From Actinomycetota bacterium (GTDB lineage Bacteria; Actinomycetota; CALGFH01), in NCBI GenBank assembly GCA_036280995.1, contig DASUPQ010000494.1:1-38840 (forward strand): a stretch of 38,840 nt of DNA, written 5' to 3'. The position numbers were made by a program, and so were the translations under genes. Shown piece after piece: positions 1-7,843 of this stretch. Under the pieces are notes generated by a model, which saw only the letters and a program-made list of their open reading frames with translations, was not told the origin of the DNA and did no database searches. Positions within the stretch are counted from its first letter, which is position 1. Every line of letters starts with the position of its first letter.

Positions 1-800
1 TGAGCCCGCGGCGGCGGCTGCTGCTCGCCGCGGTCGCCGTGGCCGTGGTCGTGGGGCTGGCCGCGGCCGTGGCCCTGGTGGCCGGGCGCCGGGCCCGGCC
101 CGAGCTGGCCCGGGCCGCCGAGGTCCCGGTGCTGCTGGTGCCGGGCTACAACGGCACCCCGGCGTCGCTGGGCACCCTGGCGGCGCGGCTGCGGTCGGCC
201 GGGCGCGAGGTGGTGGTGGTCGGGCTGCCCGACCGGGGCACCGGCGACCTGCGCGCCTCGGCCCGGGTGCTGGCGGCGGCGGTCGACCGGACCGGGGCGG
301 CCCGGGTCGACCTGGTCGGCTTCTCGGCCGGCGGGGTGGTGGTCCGGGTCCTGCTGGCCGACCCGGCCCGGGCCCTGCGGGCCCGCCGGGTGGTGCTGCT
401 GGGCACGCCCAACCACGGCACCGAGCTGGCCGGGGCGGCGGCCGCCTTCGACCCGGGCCTGTGCGCCGGCGCCTGCGCCCAGCTCGTCCCCGGCTCCGCG
501 CTGCTGGCCGAGCTGAACCGGGGCGACGAGACGCCGCCGGGGCCGGAGTTCTTCAGCATCTGGACGGCGCTGGACCAGACGGTCACCCCGCCGGCCACGG
601 CCGCCCTGGACGGGGCGGCCAACATCCGGGTCCAGGACGTGTGCGCCTCGGCCCGCCTGGGCCACGGCGGCCTGGTCGCCGACCCGCTCGCCCTCGGCCT
701 GGTCACCGAGGCGCTGGCCGGGACGCTGCCCGACCCGCCGGGGGCGGGTGACTGCGCCGCCCTGCGGGCCGCCGGCGCCTCGAGCCCGCGGATCCGTTGA
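1..800 (+). CDS. Membrane-anchored or secreted alpha/beta-hydrolase, lipase-like (start codon cut by window edge)
   Basis: The reading frame is already open at base 3 and bases 1-2 are TG, so the start codon (ATG or GTG) almost certainly begins one base before the window. Counted from there, residues 2-30 are an SPRRR head followed by a long Ala/Val/Leu segment, a signal anchor or signal peptide. The fold is alpha/beta-hydrolase: LLVPGYNG is the oxyanion-loop strand, GFSAGG is the nucleophile elbow (Ser about 109), TALDQTVTP carries a likely acid (Asp about 192) and LGHGGL the His (about 222). LGTPNHGTELAG after the nucleophile is typical of the LipA/LipB (PF01674-like) lipases and esterases of Gram-positives. 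A close Cys pair (LCAGAC) could form a disulfide outside the cell. The substrate cannot be told. The next gene has its own promoter overlapping this stop codon. Confidence 0.82.
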   Translation, partial: SPRRRLLLAAVAVAVVVGLAAAVALVAGRRARPELARAAEVPVLLVPGYNGTPASLGTLAARLRSAGREVVVVGLPDRGTGDLRASARVLAAAVDRTGAARVDLVGFSAGGVVVRVLLADPARALRARRVVLLGTPNHGTELAGAAAAFDPGLCAGACAQLVPGSALLAELNRGDETPPGPEFFSIWTALDQTVTPPATAALDGAANIRVQDVCASARLGHGGLVADPLALGLVTEALAGTLPDPPGAGDCAALRAAGASSPRIR

Positions 801-825
801 CGTGCTTGCCCTGCCGGCCTAGCGT
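797..825 (+). promoter_or_regulatory. Sigma70/HrdB-type promoter of the subtilase gene
   Basis: TTGACG (797-802), a 17-bp spacer, then TAGCGT (820-825). This fits the actinobacterial housekeeping pattern TTGAC-N17-TANNNT. The -35 box overlaps the stop codon of the lipase gene. A transcript would start near 832, leaving about 30 nt before the subtilase ATG with its GGAAGGGGAAGG ribosome-binding region. Inferred from sequence only. Confidence 0.55.
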
Positions 826-861
826 GCTGAAGGTACCCACGCCGCTGGGAAGGGGAAGGCC

Positions 862-2244
862 ATGCGCGTTCTCGTCCAGTTCCGGTCCTCGCCGTCGGTG
901 CACGCCGCAACCCTGCGCGGGGAGGCGATGCCGGACTTCGCCGCCACCACCGCCGCGCCCATCCCCGGACTGATCATCGACCCGGCCTACAACCCGGTGC
1001 AGGTGCCGACCCCGCATGCGGACGAGCCGGGGGCCAGCCCCTACCGGTACTCGCCCGCGGTCAGCTTCTCGATGGCCCCCGAGGAGGCCACCTACCTGGT
1101 CAGGGGCACCGTGCCCGACGACCCGGACGAGCAGCAGGCCGTCCTGGCCGAGGCCACCGCCCGGCCCGAGGTCGTCGGGGTCTTCGCCGACCCGGTGATC
1201 TCGACCTGCCTGGTCTGCCCGGGCGCCCCGGCGGTCGGCAGCGACCAGGACGTGGCCGACCTGCTCGGGGTCAAGGCGCTGGCCGACGCCGGCCTGGACG
1301 GCTACCGGGTGCCGGTGGCGATCGTCGACACCGGCATCAACCTGGCCCACCTGGAGTCCAAGGGCCGCGACCCGAAGTTCTCCCGCCAGCGCAGCTGGAC
1401 CCCGGCGGGGGCGGCGACCCGGCCGGGCCAGCACCCGGTCGGCCACGGCACCATGTGCGCCTATGACGTCGGCATCGCCGCCCCCAAGGCGACCCTGCTC
1501 GACCACGCCCTGCTGCTGTCGGAGACCCCCGGCGAGACGGCCATGTCGGGGCTGCTGTCGGACGCCGTGCTGTCCTACTCGCGGCTGCTGGCCAGCATCC
1601 AGGCGATGCCGGCCGGCAGCCGGCGCCTGGTGGTCAACAACAGCTGGGGGATGTTCGACCCTGCCTGGGACTTCCCTGTCGGCCACCCCGGCAACTACTC
1701 CGGCAACCCGGCCCACCCGTTCAACGTGATCGTGGCCAGCCTGGAGTCGGCCGGGGCGGACATCCTGTTCGCGGCCGGCAACTGCGGCCGGGACTGCCCC
1801 GACGGCCGTTGCCGGTTCGGCACCGCCCGGCCCATCTGCGGGGCCAACTCCCACCCGAGCGTCCTGTCGGTCGCCGGGGTCGACACCCGCAAGCGCCGGG
1901 TCGGCTACTCCTCCCAGGGCCCGGGCCGGCTCGACGCCGACAAGCCCGACCTGTCCGCCTACACCCACTTCCGCGGCTCGGGGGTGTACCCGGCCGACGG
2001 CGGCACCTCGGCCGCCTGCCCGGTCGCGGCCGGGGTGGTGGCGGCCGTCCGCGAGAAGTACCCGTCGTCGGTGCTGTCCCCGGCCGAGCTGCGGGCCCTG
2101 CTGTTCAAGACGGCCGAGGACCTGGGCGGGACCGGCTTCGACCACGACTTCGGCTGGGGGGTGGTCGACGGCACCGCCCTGGCCGCCGTCCTCACCGGCG
2201 TCAAGCGGTCCAGCCGCCGCCGGGCCGCGTCGTCGCGGCGGTGA
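862..2244 (+). CDS. Subtilisin-like serine peptidase (S8 family), no signal peptide
   Basis: This 460-residue protein carries the complete subtilase triad: Asp156 in AIVDTGIN, His195 in [11 protein letters not shown], Ser383 in [12 protein letters not shown], and the oxyanion Asn307 in FAAGNCG. Residues 1-120 precede the catalytic domain and end in [12 protein letters not shown], a shape like the last strand of an I9 propeptide. No hydrophobic signal peptide is visible, so it is probably cytoplasmic or exported by an unknown route. A Cys-rich loop ([13 protein letters not shown], about 308-320) follows the oxyanion Asn and may bind metal or form disulfides. The C-terminus is a short Arg/Ser tail. 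The ATG has a good purine-rich RBS. The next gene starts 1 nt after the stop, so the two are translationally coupled and probably work together. Confidence 0.9.
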   Translation: MRVLVQFRSSPSVHAATLRGEAMPDFAATTAAPIPGLIIDPAYNPVQVPTPHADEPGASPYRYSPAVSFSMAPEEATYLVRGTVPDDPDEQQAVLAEATARPEVVGVFADPVISTCLVCPGAPAVGSDQDVADLLGVKALADAGLDGYRVPVAIVDTGINLAHLESKGRDPKFSRQRSWTPAGAATRPGQHPVGHGTMCAYDVGIAAPKATLLDHALLLSETPGETAMSGLLSDAVLSYSRLLASIQAMPAGSRRLVVNNSWGMFDPAWDFPVGHPGNYSGNPAHPFNVIVASLESAGADILFAAGNCGRDCPDGRCRFGTARPICGANSHPSVLSVAGVDTRKRRVGYSSQGPGRLDADKPDLSAYTHFRGSGVYPADGGTSAACPVAAGVVAAVREKYPSSVLSPAELRALLFKTAEDLGGTGFDHDFGWGVVDGTALAAVLTGVKRSSRRRAASSRR

Positions 2245-2245
2245 C

Positions 2246-2509
2246 ATGGCCAAGGTGATGGTGACCCTCCGGCTGGAGCCGGAGCAGGCGTCGCTGCCCG
2301 AGGTGCGGCGCCTGCTCGGCCTGGCCCCCGAGGAGGTCGACCCGGCGTTCGGGGTGGTCAACATCAGCCCGGCCGAGCACCTCTACACCATCCTGGTCGA
2401 GGAGGCGGCGGCCGCCCGCGTGGCCGGCGCCGACCAGGTCGAGGGCGTGTTCAGCAACCCCAGGATCGAGCCGTTCGGCCCCCCCGAGGGTGACCAGGGC
2501 AGCGGCTGA
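2246..2509 (+). CDS. Small protein resembling a free-standing subtilase propeptide/inhibitor (I9-like)
   Basis: This 87-residue ORF begins 1 nt after the subtilase stop. It opens with a beta strand ([12 protein letters not shown]), has an Ala/Glu-rich helix ([13 protein letters not shown]) and ends with [16 protein letters not shown]. The segment V-x-GVF-x-x-P-x-I also occurs in the neighbouring peptidase just before its catalytic domain ([10 protein letters not shown]). In I9 propeptides and inhibitors the C-terminal strand and tail enter the active-site cleft. Gene order and this shared motif suggest an inhibitor or intramolecular-chaperone-like partner supplied in trans. No database family was confirmed, and it could instead be an unrelated small protein. 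Confidence 0.6.
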   Translation: MAKVMVTLRLEPEQASLPEVRRLLGLAPEEVDPAFGVVNISPAEHLYTILVEEAAAARVAGADQVEGVFSNPRIEPFGPPEGDQGSG

Positions 2510-2576
2510 CGGCCGCCGCCACCGCGCCGTTCGCTGGGCCGCCACTTCGACGTTCGGCTGGACTGACGGGCGCGCT

Positions 2577-2637
2577 GCACCCTCGCCGTTCGGCGTTGGG
2601 CCCCGTCCGGGCGGGTAGCCGACCGGCACGAGGGTGC
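2577..2637. terminator. Inverted repeat between convergent genes, possible two-way terminator
   Basis: GCACCCTCG (2577-2585) pairs with CGAGGGTGC (2629-2637). The 43-nt interior contains a further short GC hairpin (CCCG/CGGG). It lies in the 166-bp gap between the small I9-like gene and the convergent coiled-coil gene. There is no U-tract, so the terminator role is inferred from position only. Confidence 0.3.
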
Positions 2638-2675
2638 GCGGGGCTGTCCACAGGGCCGGGCGAAGCCGGGGCGGG

Positions 2676-3527
2676 CTAGGGACGGGCGGCGAGCCACTCC
2701 TCGACCAGGCGGTCGAGCTCGTACTCGGCCCGGGCGATGCGCAGGCCGGCGCAGCGCAGGGCCTCCCAGGCGGGGCCGACGGCGGCGGCCGCGTCGGCGC
2801 GGGCCTGGCGGGCGTGCTCCAGGGCCCGCCAGTCGGCCCCGGCCCGCGCCGCCAGCAGCCCGTCGAGGGCGACCTTGGCCAGCTCGGTGGCGTGGATGAG
2901 GTCGAGGTCGGCCTGGCCGTTGGCCGTCCGGGCCTGGTCGATGGCGCCCCTGGCTTCGGCGGTGCGCTTGGCGAAGGCCCGGTGGGCGGGCTCGTCCGGC
3001 TCGTGGCGGCCCGCCTCGGCGACGGCCGCCTCCAGCGCCCGGACCCGCTGCTCGGCCCGCTCGACGGCCAGCCGGCACTCGCGCACCCACTGCTCGTCGG
3101 CGCCGCGGCGGTCCTTGGCCGGGTCGGCCAGGCCGGGCGTCTCCTCCGGGCTGTCCTCGTCCTGGTCGCCCTCGGCCGCCTCCGGCGCCTCGGCGCCGTC
3201 GGTGGCCGCCCGCTCCAGCTTCTCCTTGACGGTGGCGTCGGGCAGCGGCTTGACGTCGCGGACGTTGGCCAGGGCCCTGGCCAGGCTGGCCTCGGCCGCC
3301 TGGAGGGTGGCCCTGGCCGCCTGGCGGTCGGCCCGGGCCAGCTTGAGCTCGGCCCGGAGCAGCTCCACGGGCAGGGCGTCCAGCCGCATCGAGGCCTCGA
3401 CCAGGGCCTCCTCGTCGCTGCCGTGGGCGAGCTCGGTCAGGCGGACCATCAGCGTGGACCGCTCGTCCTTCAACGCCTTGACGGCCGTCCTGGCCGCCTG
3501 GAGACGCTCGTAGGGGTCAGGTGGCAC
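2676..3527 (-). CDS. Hypothetical coiled-coil protein
   Basis: About 283 residues, Ala/Arg/Glu/Leu-rich with heptad-like stretches (ERLQAARTAVKALKDE, VERAEQRVRALEAAVAEAG) that predict long coiled coils. An acidic, low-complexity linker lies in the middle (EGDQDEDSPEE). I place the start at the GTG at 3527 because GGAGGT sits 8 nt upstream; a longer open frame runs further but would cover the divergent promoter and the start of the next gene. There is no signal peptide, transmembrane segment or known motif. It is transcribed alone, divergently from the VOC gene. Function unknown; a cytoplasmic structural or phage-shock-like role is possible but unsupported. Confidence 0.7.
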   Translation of the reverse strand: MPPDPYERLQAARTAVKALKDERSTLMVRLTELAHGSDEEALVEASMRLDALPVELLRAELKLARADRQAARATLQAAEASLARALANVRDVKPLPDATVKEKLERAATDGAEAPEAAEGDQDEDSPEETPGLADPAKDRRGADEQWVRECRLAVERAEQRVRALEAAVAEAGRHEPDEPAHRAFAKRTAEARGAIDQARTANGQADLDLIHATELAKVALDGLLAARAGADWRALEHARQARADAAAAVGPAWEALRCAGLRIARAEYELDRLVEEWLAARP

Positions 3528-3617
3528 CGGTACCGACCTCCCTGGGCGGCAGGGGGAAGACCGCCCGCGCCCATCTTGATGCCTGCTCCTGGGGGCAATT
3601 GTCAAGCTGGGGCCACC

Positions 3618-3646
3618 TTGACGGGTCACCCCGGTGCCGCTTTCAT
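3618..3646 (+). promoter_or_regulatory. Promoter of the VOC/amidohydrolase pair, with a divergent -35 box beside it
   Basis: TTGACG (3618-3623), a 17-bp spacer and TTTCAT (3641-3646), 8 nt before the GTG at 3655. This geometry would give a leaderless or near-leaderless transcript, and indeed no Shine-Dalgarno sequence precedes that GTG. On the - strand a perfect TTGACA lies at 3605-3600, pointing at the coiled-coil gene, though no convincing -10 follows it. Confidence 0.35.
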
Positions 3647-3654
3647 GGCGTGCT

Positions 3655-4074
3655 GTGAGCGAGATCACCGTGCTCGGACTGGACAACGTCCTGCTCGACG
3701 TCGGCGACCTGGAGGTCGCCAAGGGCTTCTACGCCGGCCGGCTCGGCCTCGGGGTGAAGTTCGACTTCCCCGACGCCGGGGTGGTCGGCTTCCGGCTGGG
3801 CGACGAGGAGGCCGGCCTGGTCGTCCGGGCCGGCGACGTGCCTCCGGGGCCGCCCCGGTCGTCGCCGCGGCTGTGGCTGGAGGTGCCGGACGCCCGGGCG
3901 GCCGGCAAGGCCCTTGCCGCGGCCGGGGTGACCTTGCTCGGTGAGCCCCGCGAGCTCCGCACCGGCTGGCTGGTCGAGGTCGCCGACCCCTGGGGCAACG
4001 TGGTCGGCCTCACCGACTACCTCCTGGCCCCCGAGCGGGCCCGCCAGCGCGAGGACGGCTTCCCGCGTCCGTGA
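3655..4074 (+). CDS. VOC superfamily protein (glyoxalase/bleomycin-resistance-type fold)
   Basis: 139 residues with the paired beta-alpha-beta-beta-beta layout of VOC proteins: NVLLDVGDLEVAKGFYAGRLGL opens module 1, and PRLWLEVPDARAAGKALAAAG opens module 2, which ends in EVADPWGNVVGLTDY. The Glu in VEVADPWGN is the usual metal-binding position of module 2. The GTG at 3655 is preferred over an in-frame ATG at 3634, since the protein from there (MSEITVLGLDNVLL) starts right at the first strand. Its stop overlaps the next start (GTGA), so it is translationally coupled to the amidohydrolase. The substrate is unknown; lactoylglutathione lyase, dioxygenase or drug-binding roles cannot be separated by sequence. 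Confidence 0.8.
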   Translation: MSEITVLGLDNVLLDVGDLEVAKGFYAGRLGLGVKFDFPDAGVVGFRLGDEEAGLVVRAGDVPPGPPRSSPRLWLEVPDARAAGKALAAAGVTLLGEPRELRTGWLVEVADPWGNVVGLTDYLLAPERARQREDGFPRP

Positions 4075-5282
4075 CCAGGACGCTGCTGACCGGCGGGCGG
4101 GTGTTCGACGGCACCGGCGCTCCGCCCCGCGAGGCCGACGTGCTGGTCGAGGGCGACCACATCCTGGAGGTCGGGCCCGGGCTGGACGGCGACGACGCGG
4201 TCGACGTCGGCGGCCGCCACCTCCTGCCGGGGCTGTTCGACTGCCACACCCATGTCACCCTGACCAGCATCGACCTGATGGGCATCCTCCAGCAGCCGTT
4301 CTCCTACCGCTTCTTCGAGACCGTAAGGAATTTGGCGGCAACCCTGAAGGCCGGGATCACGACGGTCCGCGACGCCGCCGGGGCCGACGCCGGGGTCAAG
4401 CGGGCGGTCGCCGACAAGCTCGTCCCCGGCCCCCGCCTGCAGATCTCGGTGACCCTGCTCAGCCAGACCGGCGGCCACGGCGACAGCTGGTACCCGTCGG
4501 GCCAGCACCTGGGACTGTGGCCGCACTACCCGGGGATGCCCGAGAACCTGGTCGACGGGCCCGAGGCCATGCGGCGCAAGGTCCGCGAGCTGGTCCGGGC
4601 CGGCGCCGACGTGATCAAGGTGGCGACCAGCGGCGGCGTCCTGTCCCCCACCGACGACCCCCGCCACGCCCACTTCCGCGAGGACGAGCTGACCGCCCTG
4701 GTCACCGAGGCGGCCGCCGCCGGCCGCTGGGTGATGGCCCACGCCCAGGGCAGCGACGGCATCAAGGCGGCCCTGCGGGCCGGGGTCCGCTCCATCGAGC
4801 ACGGCATCTACCTGGACGACGAGGCGATCGAGCTGCTGCTGGCGCGGGACGCCTGGCTGGTCCCGACCCTGGTCGCGCCCAGAGGGGTGCTGGCCGCGGC
4901 CGAGGCCGGCGTGCCCATCCCGGACTCGGCCCGGCGCAAGGCGGCCGAGGTCGTCGAGGCCCACGCCGACTCCTTCCGCCGGGCCGTCGCCGCCGGGGTC
5001 AAGGTGGCCCTTGGCACCGACAGCGGCGTCACCCCGCACGGCCGCAACCTGGCCGAGCTGGAGCTGATGGCCAAGGGCGGCATGTCCCCGGCGGCGGCGC
5101 TGGCCGCCGCCACCTCCTCGGCGGCCGAGCTGCTGGGGGTGGCCGGCGAGCTCGGCACCCTGGAGCCGGGCAAGCGGGCCGACGTGGTCGTGGTCGACGG
5201 CGACCCGTTCGAGCTGGCCACCATCGGCGACCGGATCGCCGCCGTGGTCCAGGACGGCCGCCTGGTCGCCGGGCACGTGTGA
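4071..5282 (+). CDS. Metal-dependent amidohydrolase, prolidase/imidazolonepropionase-like
   Basis: 403 residues, GTG start overlapping the VOC stop by 4 nt. All ligands of a binuclear amidohydrolase are visible: His59 and His61 in DCHTHVT, Lys183 (probably carboxylated) in IKVATSGG, His224 in MAHAQG, His244 in SIEHGIY and Asp317 in GTDSG. The C-terminal LEPGKRADVVVVDGDP strand is the usual composite beta-sandwich closure. This set matches the Xaa-Pro dipeptidase-like amidohydrolases (COG1228), which cleave dipeptides or cyclic amides in the cytosol. The exact substrate is not predictable. The coupled VOC protein may act on the same compound or its product. Confidence 0.87.
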   Translation: MTRTLLTGGRVFDGTGAPPREADVLVEGDHILEVGPGLDGDDAVDVGGRHLLPGLFDCHTHVTLTSIDLMGILQQPFSYRFFETVRNLAATLKAGITTVRDAAGADAGVKRAVADKLVPGPRLQISVTLLSQTGGHGDSWYPSGQHLGLWPHYPGMPENLVDGPEAMRRKVRELVRAGADVIKVATSGGVLSPTDDPRHAHFREDELTALVTEAAAAGRWVMAHAQGSDGIKAALRAGVRSIEHGIYLDDEAIELLLARDAWLVPTLVAPRGVLAAAEAGVPIPDSARRKAAEVVEAHADSFRRAVAAGVKVALGTDSGVTPHGRNLAELELMAKGGMSPAAALAAATSSAAELLGVAGELGTLEPGKRADVVVVDGDPFELATIGDRIAAVVQDGRLVAGHV

Positions 5283-5297
5283 ACGGCCCGGCGGCGC

Positions 5298-6050
5298 TCA
5301 GCGGCGCAGCCGGCCGAGCAGGCGGAGCAGCTCCAGGTACAGCCAGACCAGGGTGACCAGCAGCCCGAAGGCGGCGTACCACTCCATGTAGGCGGGGGCG
5401 CCCGAGCGGGCCCCGCGCTCGATCAGGTCGAAGTCGAGCACCAGGTTGAGGGCGGCCACGGCCACGATGGCCAGGCTGATGAGGATCCCCAGGGGGCTGG
5501 CGTCGTAGAGGAACGGCACCCGCACCCCGAACAGGCCGAGCAGGAACGCCACCAGGTAGACGCCGGCGATGGCCAGGGTGGCGGCGATGACACCGGTCCG
5601 GAACCGCTGGGTGACCTTGATCACCCGGGTCGTGTAGAGGACCAGCATGGCCCCCATGACCCCGAAGGTGAGGGCCACCGCCTGGATGGCGATGCCGGGG
5701 AACTCGGCCTCGAACCACATCGACACCACCCCGAGGACCACTCCCTCGACCAGGGCGTAGATCGGCGCGGTGACCGGCGACCAGCGGGGCCGGACGATGG
5801 TGGCGATGGCCACCCCGAGCCCGGCCAGGCTGGCCACCAGGACCCACCCGGCCACCCCCGACCCGCCGCTCGTGCCCAGCACCCAGCTGGCGGTGGCCGT
5901 GGCCACGGCCAGCACCAGCAGCAGGGCGGTCTTGTTGACCGTTCCCTGGACGGTCATGGTGCCGCCCCCGTCGAGGCGGGTGGCGGTGAAGACGTCGTCC
6001 CGGAGGGCCGGGTTGTGGCTCCGCATGGGCGGGCTGGCCGGGGTTCGCAT
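5298..6050 (-). CDS. Bax inhibitor-1/YccA family membrane protein
   Basis: 250 residues, starting after a strong GAGGAGG ribosome-binding site. A 35-40 residue soluble N-terminus ending near TMTVQGTVNKTA is followed by about seven hydrophobic segments. The last segments hold ALNLVLDFDLIERG, the Asp-rich motif of the TMBIM/BI-1 family, and MEWYAAFGLLVTLVWLYLELLRLL. Family members are calcium-leak channels or regulators in bacteria and eukaryotes; the physiological role in Actinobacteria is unclear. It is the last gene of a - strand run, 28 nt after the ABC permease, and may share its transcript. Confidence 0.88.
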   Translation of the reverse strand: MRTPASPPMRSHNPALRDDVFTATRLDGGGTMTVQGTVNKTALLLVLAVATATASWVLGTSGGSGVAGWVLVASLAGLGVAIATIVRPRWSPVTAPIYALVEGVVLGVVSMWFEAEFPGIAIQAVALTFGVMGAMLVLYTTRVIKVTQRFRTGVIAATLAIAGVYLVAFLLGLFGVRVPFLYDASPLGILISLAIVAVAALNLVLDFDLIERGARSGAPAYMEWYAAFGLLVTLVWLYLELLRLLGRLRR

Positions 6051-6078
6051 GGTCGTCCTCCTCGTTCGTCAAGGAAGG

Positions 6079-6882
6079 CTAGCTCTTGATGTCCTTGGTG
6101 GCGAAGTTGGCCCAGGCGGCGCCGAGGAACACGGCGATGTAGAGCGCCTGGACGGCGAACCCACGGTTGACGTCGCGCCACAGCACCGGGCTGCGGAACA
6201 GGTCGACGAAGGCGAGCCAGTAGTGGGTGGGCAGGTAGGGCTTGATCGCCGCGGCCGCGTCGAGCAGGTCGAGGACCTGGGAGGTGACCAGCGCGGCCAG
6301 GGCGCCGAGGGCGGCGGCCAGGGGCGAGTCGGTGACGGTGGAGGCGAACAGGGCCACCGCCGCCACCCCCAGCATCGACCAGGCGACGTAGGCGACGGTG
6401 ACGGCGGTCCGCCAGGTGGCGTCCTGGGCGGCGATCGTCTGGCCCGACACCGACGGCAGCGGCTCGACCCCGAACAGCCACGCCCCGACGGCGAAGGCCA
6501 CCGCCGCCACCACCAGCACGGCCAGGAACACGAACACGACCGTGACGGCCAGCTTGGCGACCAGCAGCCGGGTCCGCCCCACCGGCCGGACCAGCAGGTA
6601 GCGCAGGGTGCCGGCGCTGGCCTCGCCGGCCACGGCGTCGCCGGCCAGCACCGCCACCGCCACCGGCAGGAACACGGGCAGGACCAGGGCCAGGGCGGCC
6701 GCCGGGAACAGGGCGCCGTTGCCGAGCACCTGGGCCAGGAAGGCCGGCCCCTCCCCGGGTCGCGGCCCGACCCCGGTGACCCGCAGCAGCACCGCCACCA
6801 GGGTGGGCAGCCCGGCCAGCAGCCCGATGGTCACCCAGGTCCGGGGCCGCCCGACCAGCTTGCGCAGCTCAACCCGGAACAC
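6079..6882 (-). CDS. ABC-2 type transporter permease
   Basis: 267 residues. The GTG at 6882 follows GGGAGGAG and overlaps the ATPase gene by 14 nt. The protein opens with the amphipathic element FRVELRKLVGRPRTW common in ABC-2 permeases, then has about six transmembrane segments with a GEASAGTLRYLLVRPVGR cytoplasmic loop typical of the family. It forms the membrane half of an exporter with the ATPase encoded upstream. Cargo is unknown; the RseB/LolA-like anchored protein in the same operon could be its extracytoplasmic partner. Confidence 0.88.
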   Translation of the reverse strand: MFRVELRKLVGRPRTWVTIGLLAGLPTLVAVLLRVTGVGPRPGEGPAFLAQVLGNGALFPAAALALVLPVFLPVAVAVLAGDAVAGEASAGTLRYLLVRPVGRTRLLVAKLAVTVVFVFLAVLVVAAVAFAVGAWLFGVEPLPSVSGQTIAAQDATWRTAVTVAYVAWSMLGVAAVALFASTVTDSPLAAALGALAALVTSQVLDLLDAAAAIKPYLPTHYWLAFVDLFRSPVLWRDVNRGFAVQALYIAVFLGAAWANFATKDIKS

Positions 6883-7843
6883 CGGGCTCCTCCCCCCGGT
6901 CGCGGCCGGGCCTGCCGAGGGCGCCGGTGAGGCGGAGGAAGACCTCCTCCAGGGTGGGCCGCTCCACGACCAGCTCCCGGACCCGGACCCCGCCGTCGAC
7001 CAGCCGCCGGTTGAGGGTCTCGGGGGCGGTGCCGTCGAGGTGGACGGCCAGCCGGCCGGGCCGGCGCTCCCCCAGCCGCACCCCGGGCAGCCCGGCCGCC
7101 AGGTCGGCCGCGGCGCCCACGTCGGGCGTGCTGACCAGCACCCGCCCGGTCGGCCCGAGCAGCGCCTCGACCCGGTCCTGGGCGACCAGCCGGCCCCGGT
7201 CGACGATCGCCGCCCGGGTGCAGACCAGCTCGACCTCGGCCAGCAGGTGGCTGGAGAGGAACACCGTGGCCCCGCCCGCGACCAGCTCGACCAGCAGGTC
7301 CCGGACCTCGCGCATGCCGTGGGGGTCGAGGCCGTTGGTCGGCTCGTCCAGCACCAGCAGCCGCGGCGCCCGCAGCAGGGCCGCGGCCAGCCCCAGCCGC
7401 TGGCGCATCCCGGTCGACCAGGCCCTGACCGGCCTGCGCCCGACCCCGCCCAGCCCGACCCGCTCCAGCGCCTCGCCGACCCGCCGCCGCCGGTCCCCCC
7501 GGTCTCCACCCGGGGTGGTCCCCCGGAGCATCGGGGGCCCGGCGGCGTCGAACAGGGCCAGGTTGGCCCGGCCGGACAGGTGCGGGTAGAACGCCGGCCC
7601 CTCGACCAGCGACCCGACCTGGGGCAGGACCTCGCGGGCGGCCCTCGGCATGGGCCGGCCCAGCAGCTCGATCGTGCCCGAGGTGGCGAACACCAGCCCG
7701 AGCAGCATGCGCACGGTGGTCGTCTTGCCCGACCCGTTGGGCCCGAGGAACCCGAACAGGTCGCCCTCGCGCACGTCCAGGTCGAGGCCGTCGACGGCCA
7801 CCAGCCCGCCGAAGCGCTTGGTCAGGCCCTCGGTGCGGATCAC
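6869..7843 (-). CDS. ABC transporter ATP-binding protein (partner of the ABC-2 permease)
   Basis: 324 residues from a GTG at 7843 that overlaps the upstream stop by 4 nt (GTGA). Walker A is GPNGSGKTT (34-42), the signature is STGMRQRLGLA, Walker B is LLVLDEPTNGLD and the switch His lies in FLSSHLL. After the nucleotide-binding domain a roughly 90-residue C-terminal domain (VEALLGPTGRVLVSTPD onward, ending ERPTLEEVFLRLTGA) matches the extension of drug- and lipid-type ABC-2 exporters such as the DrrA/CcmA group. It energises the permease encoded next. Confidence 0.92.
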   Translation of the reverse strand: MIRTEGLTKRFGGLVAVDGLDLDVREGDLFGFLGPNGSGKTTTVRMLLGLVFATSGTIELLGRPMPRAAREVLPQVGSLVEGPAFYPHLSGRANLALFDAAGPPMLRGTTPGGDRGDRRRRVGEALERVGLGGVGRRPVRAWSTGMRQRLGLAAALLRAPRLLVLDEPTNGLDPHGMREVRDLLVELVAGGATVFLSSHLLAEVELVCTRAAIVDRGRLVAQDRVEALLGPTGRVLVSTPDVGAAADLAAGLPGVRLGERRPGRLAVHLDGTAPETLNRRLVDGGVRVRELVVERPTLEEVFLRLTGALGRPGRDRGEEPGVPG

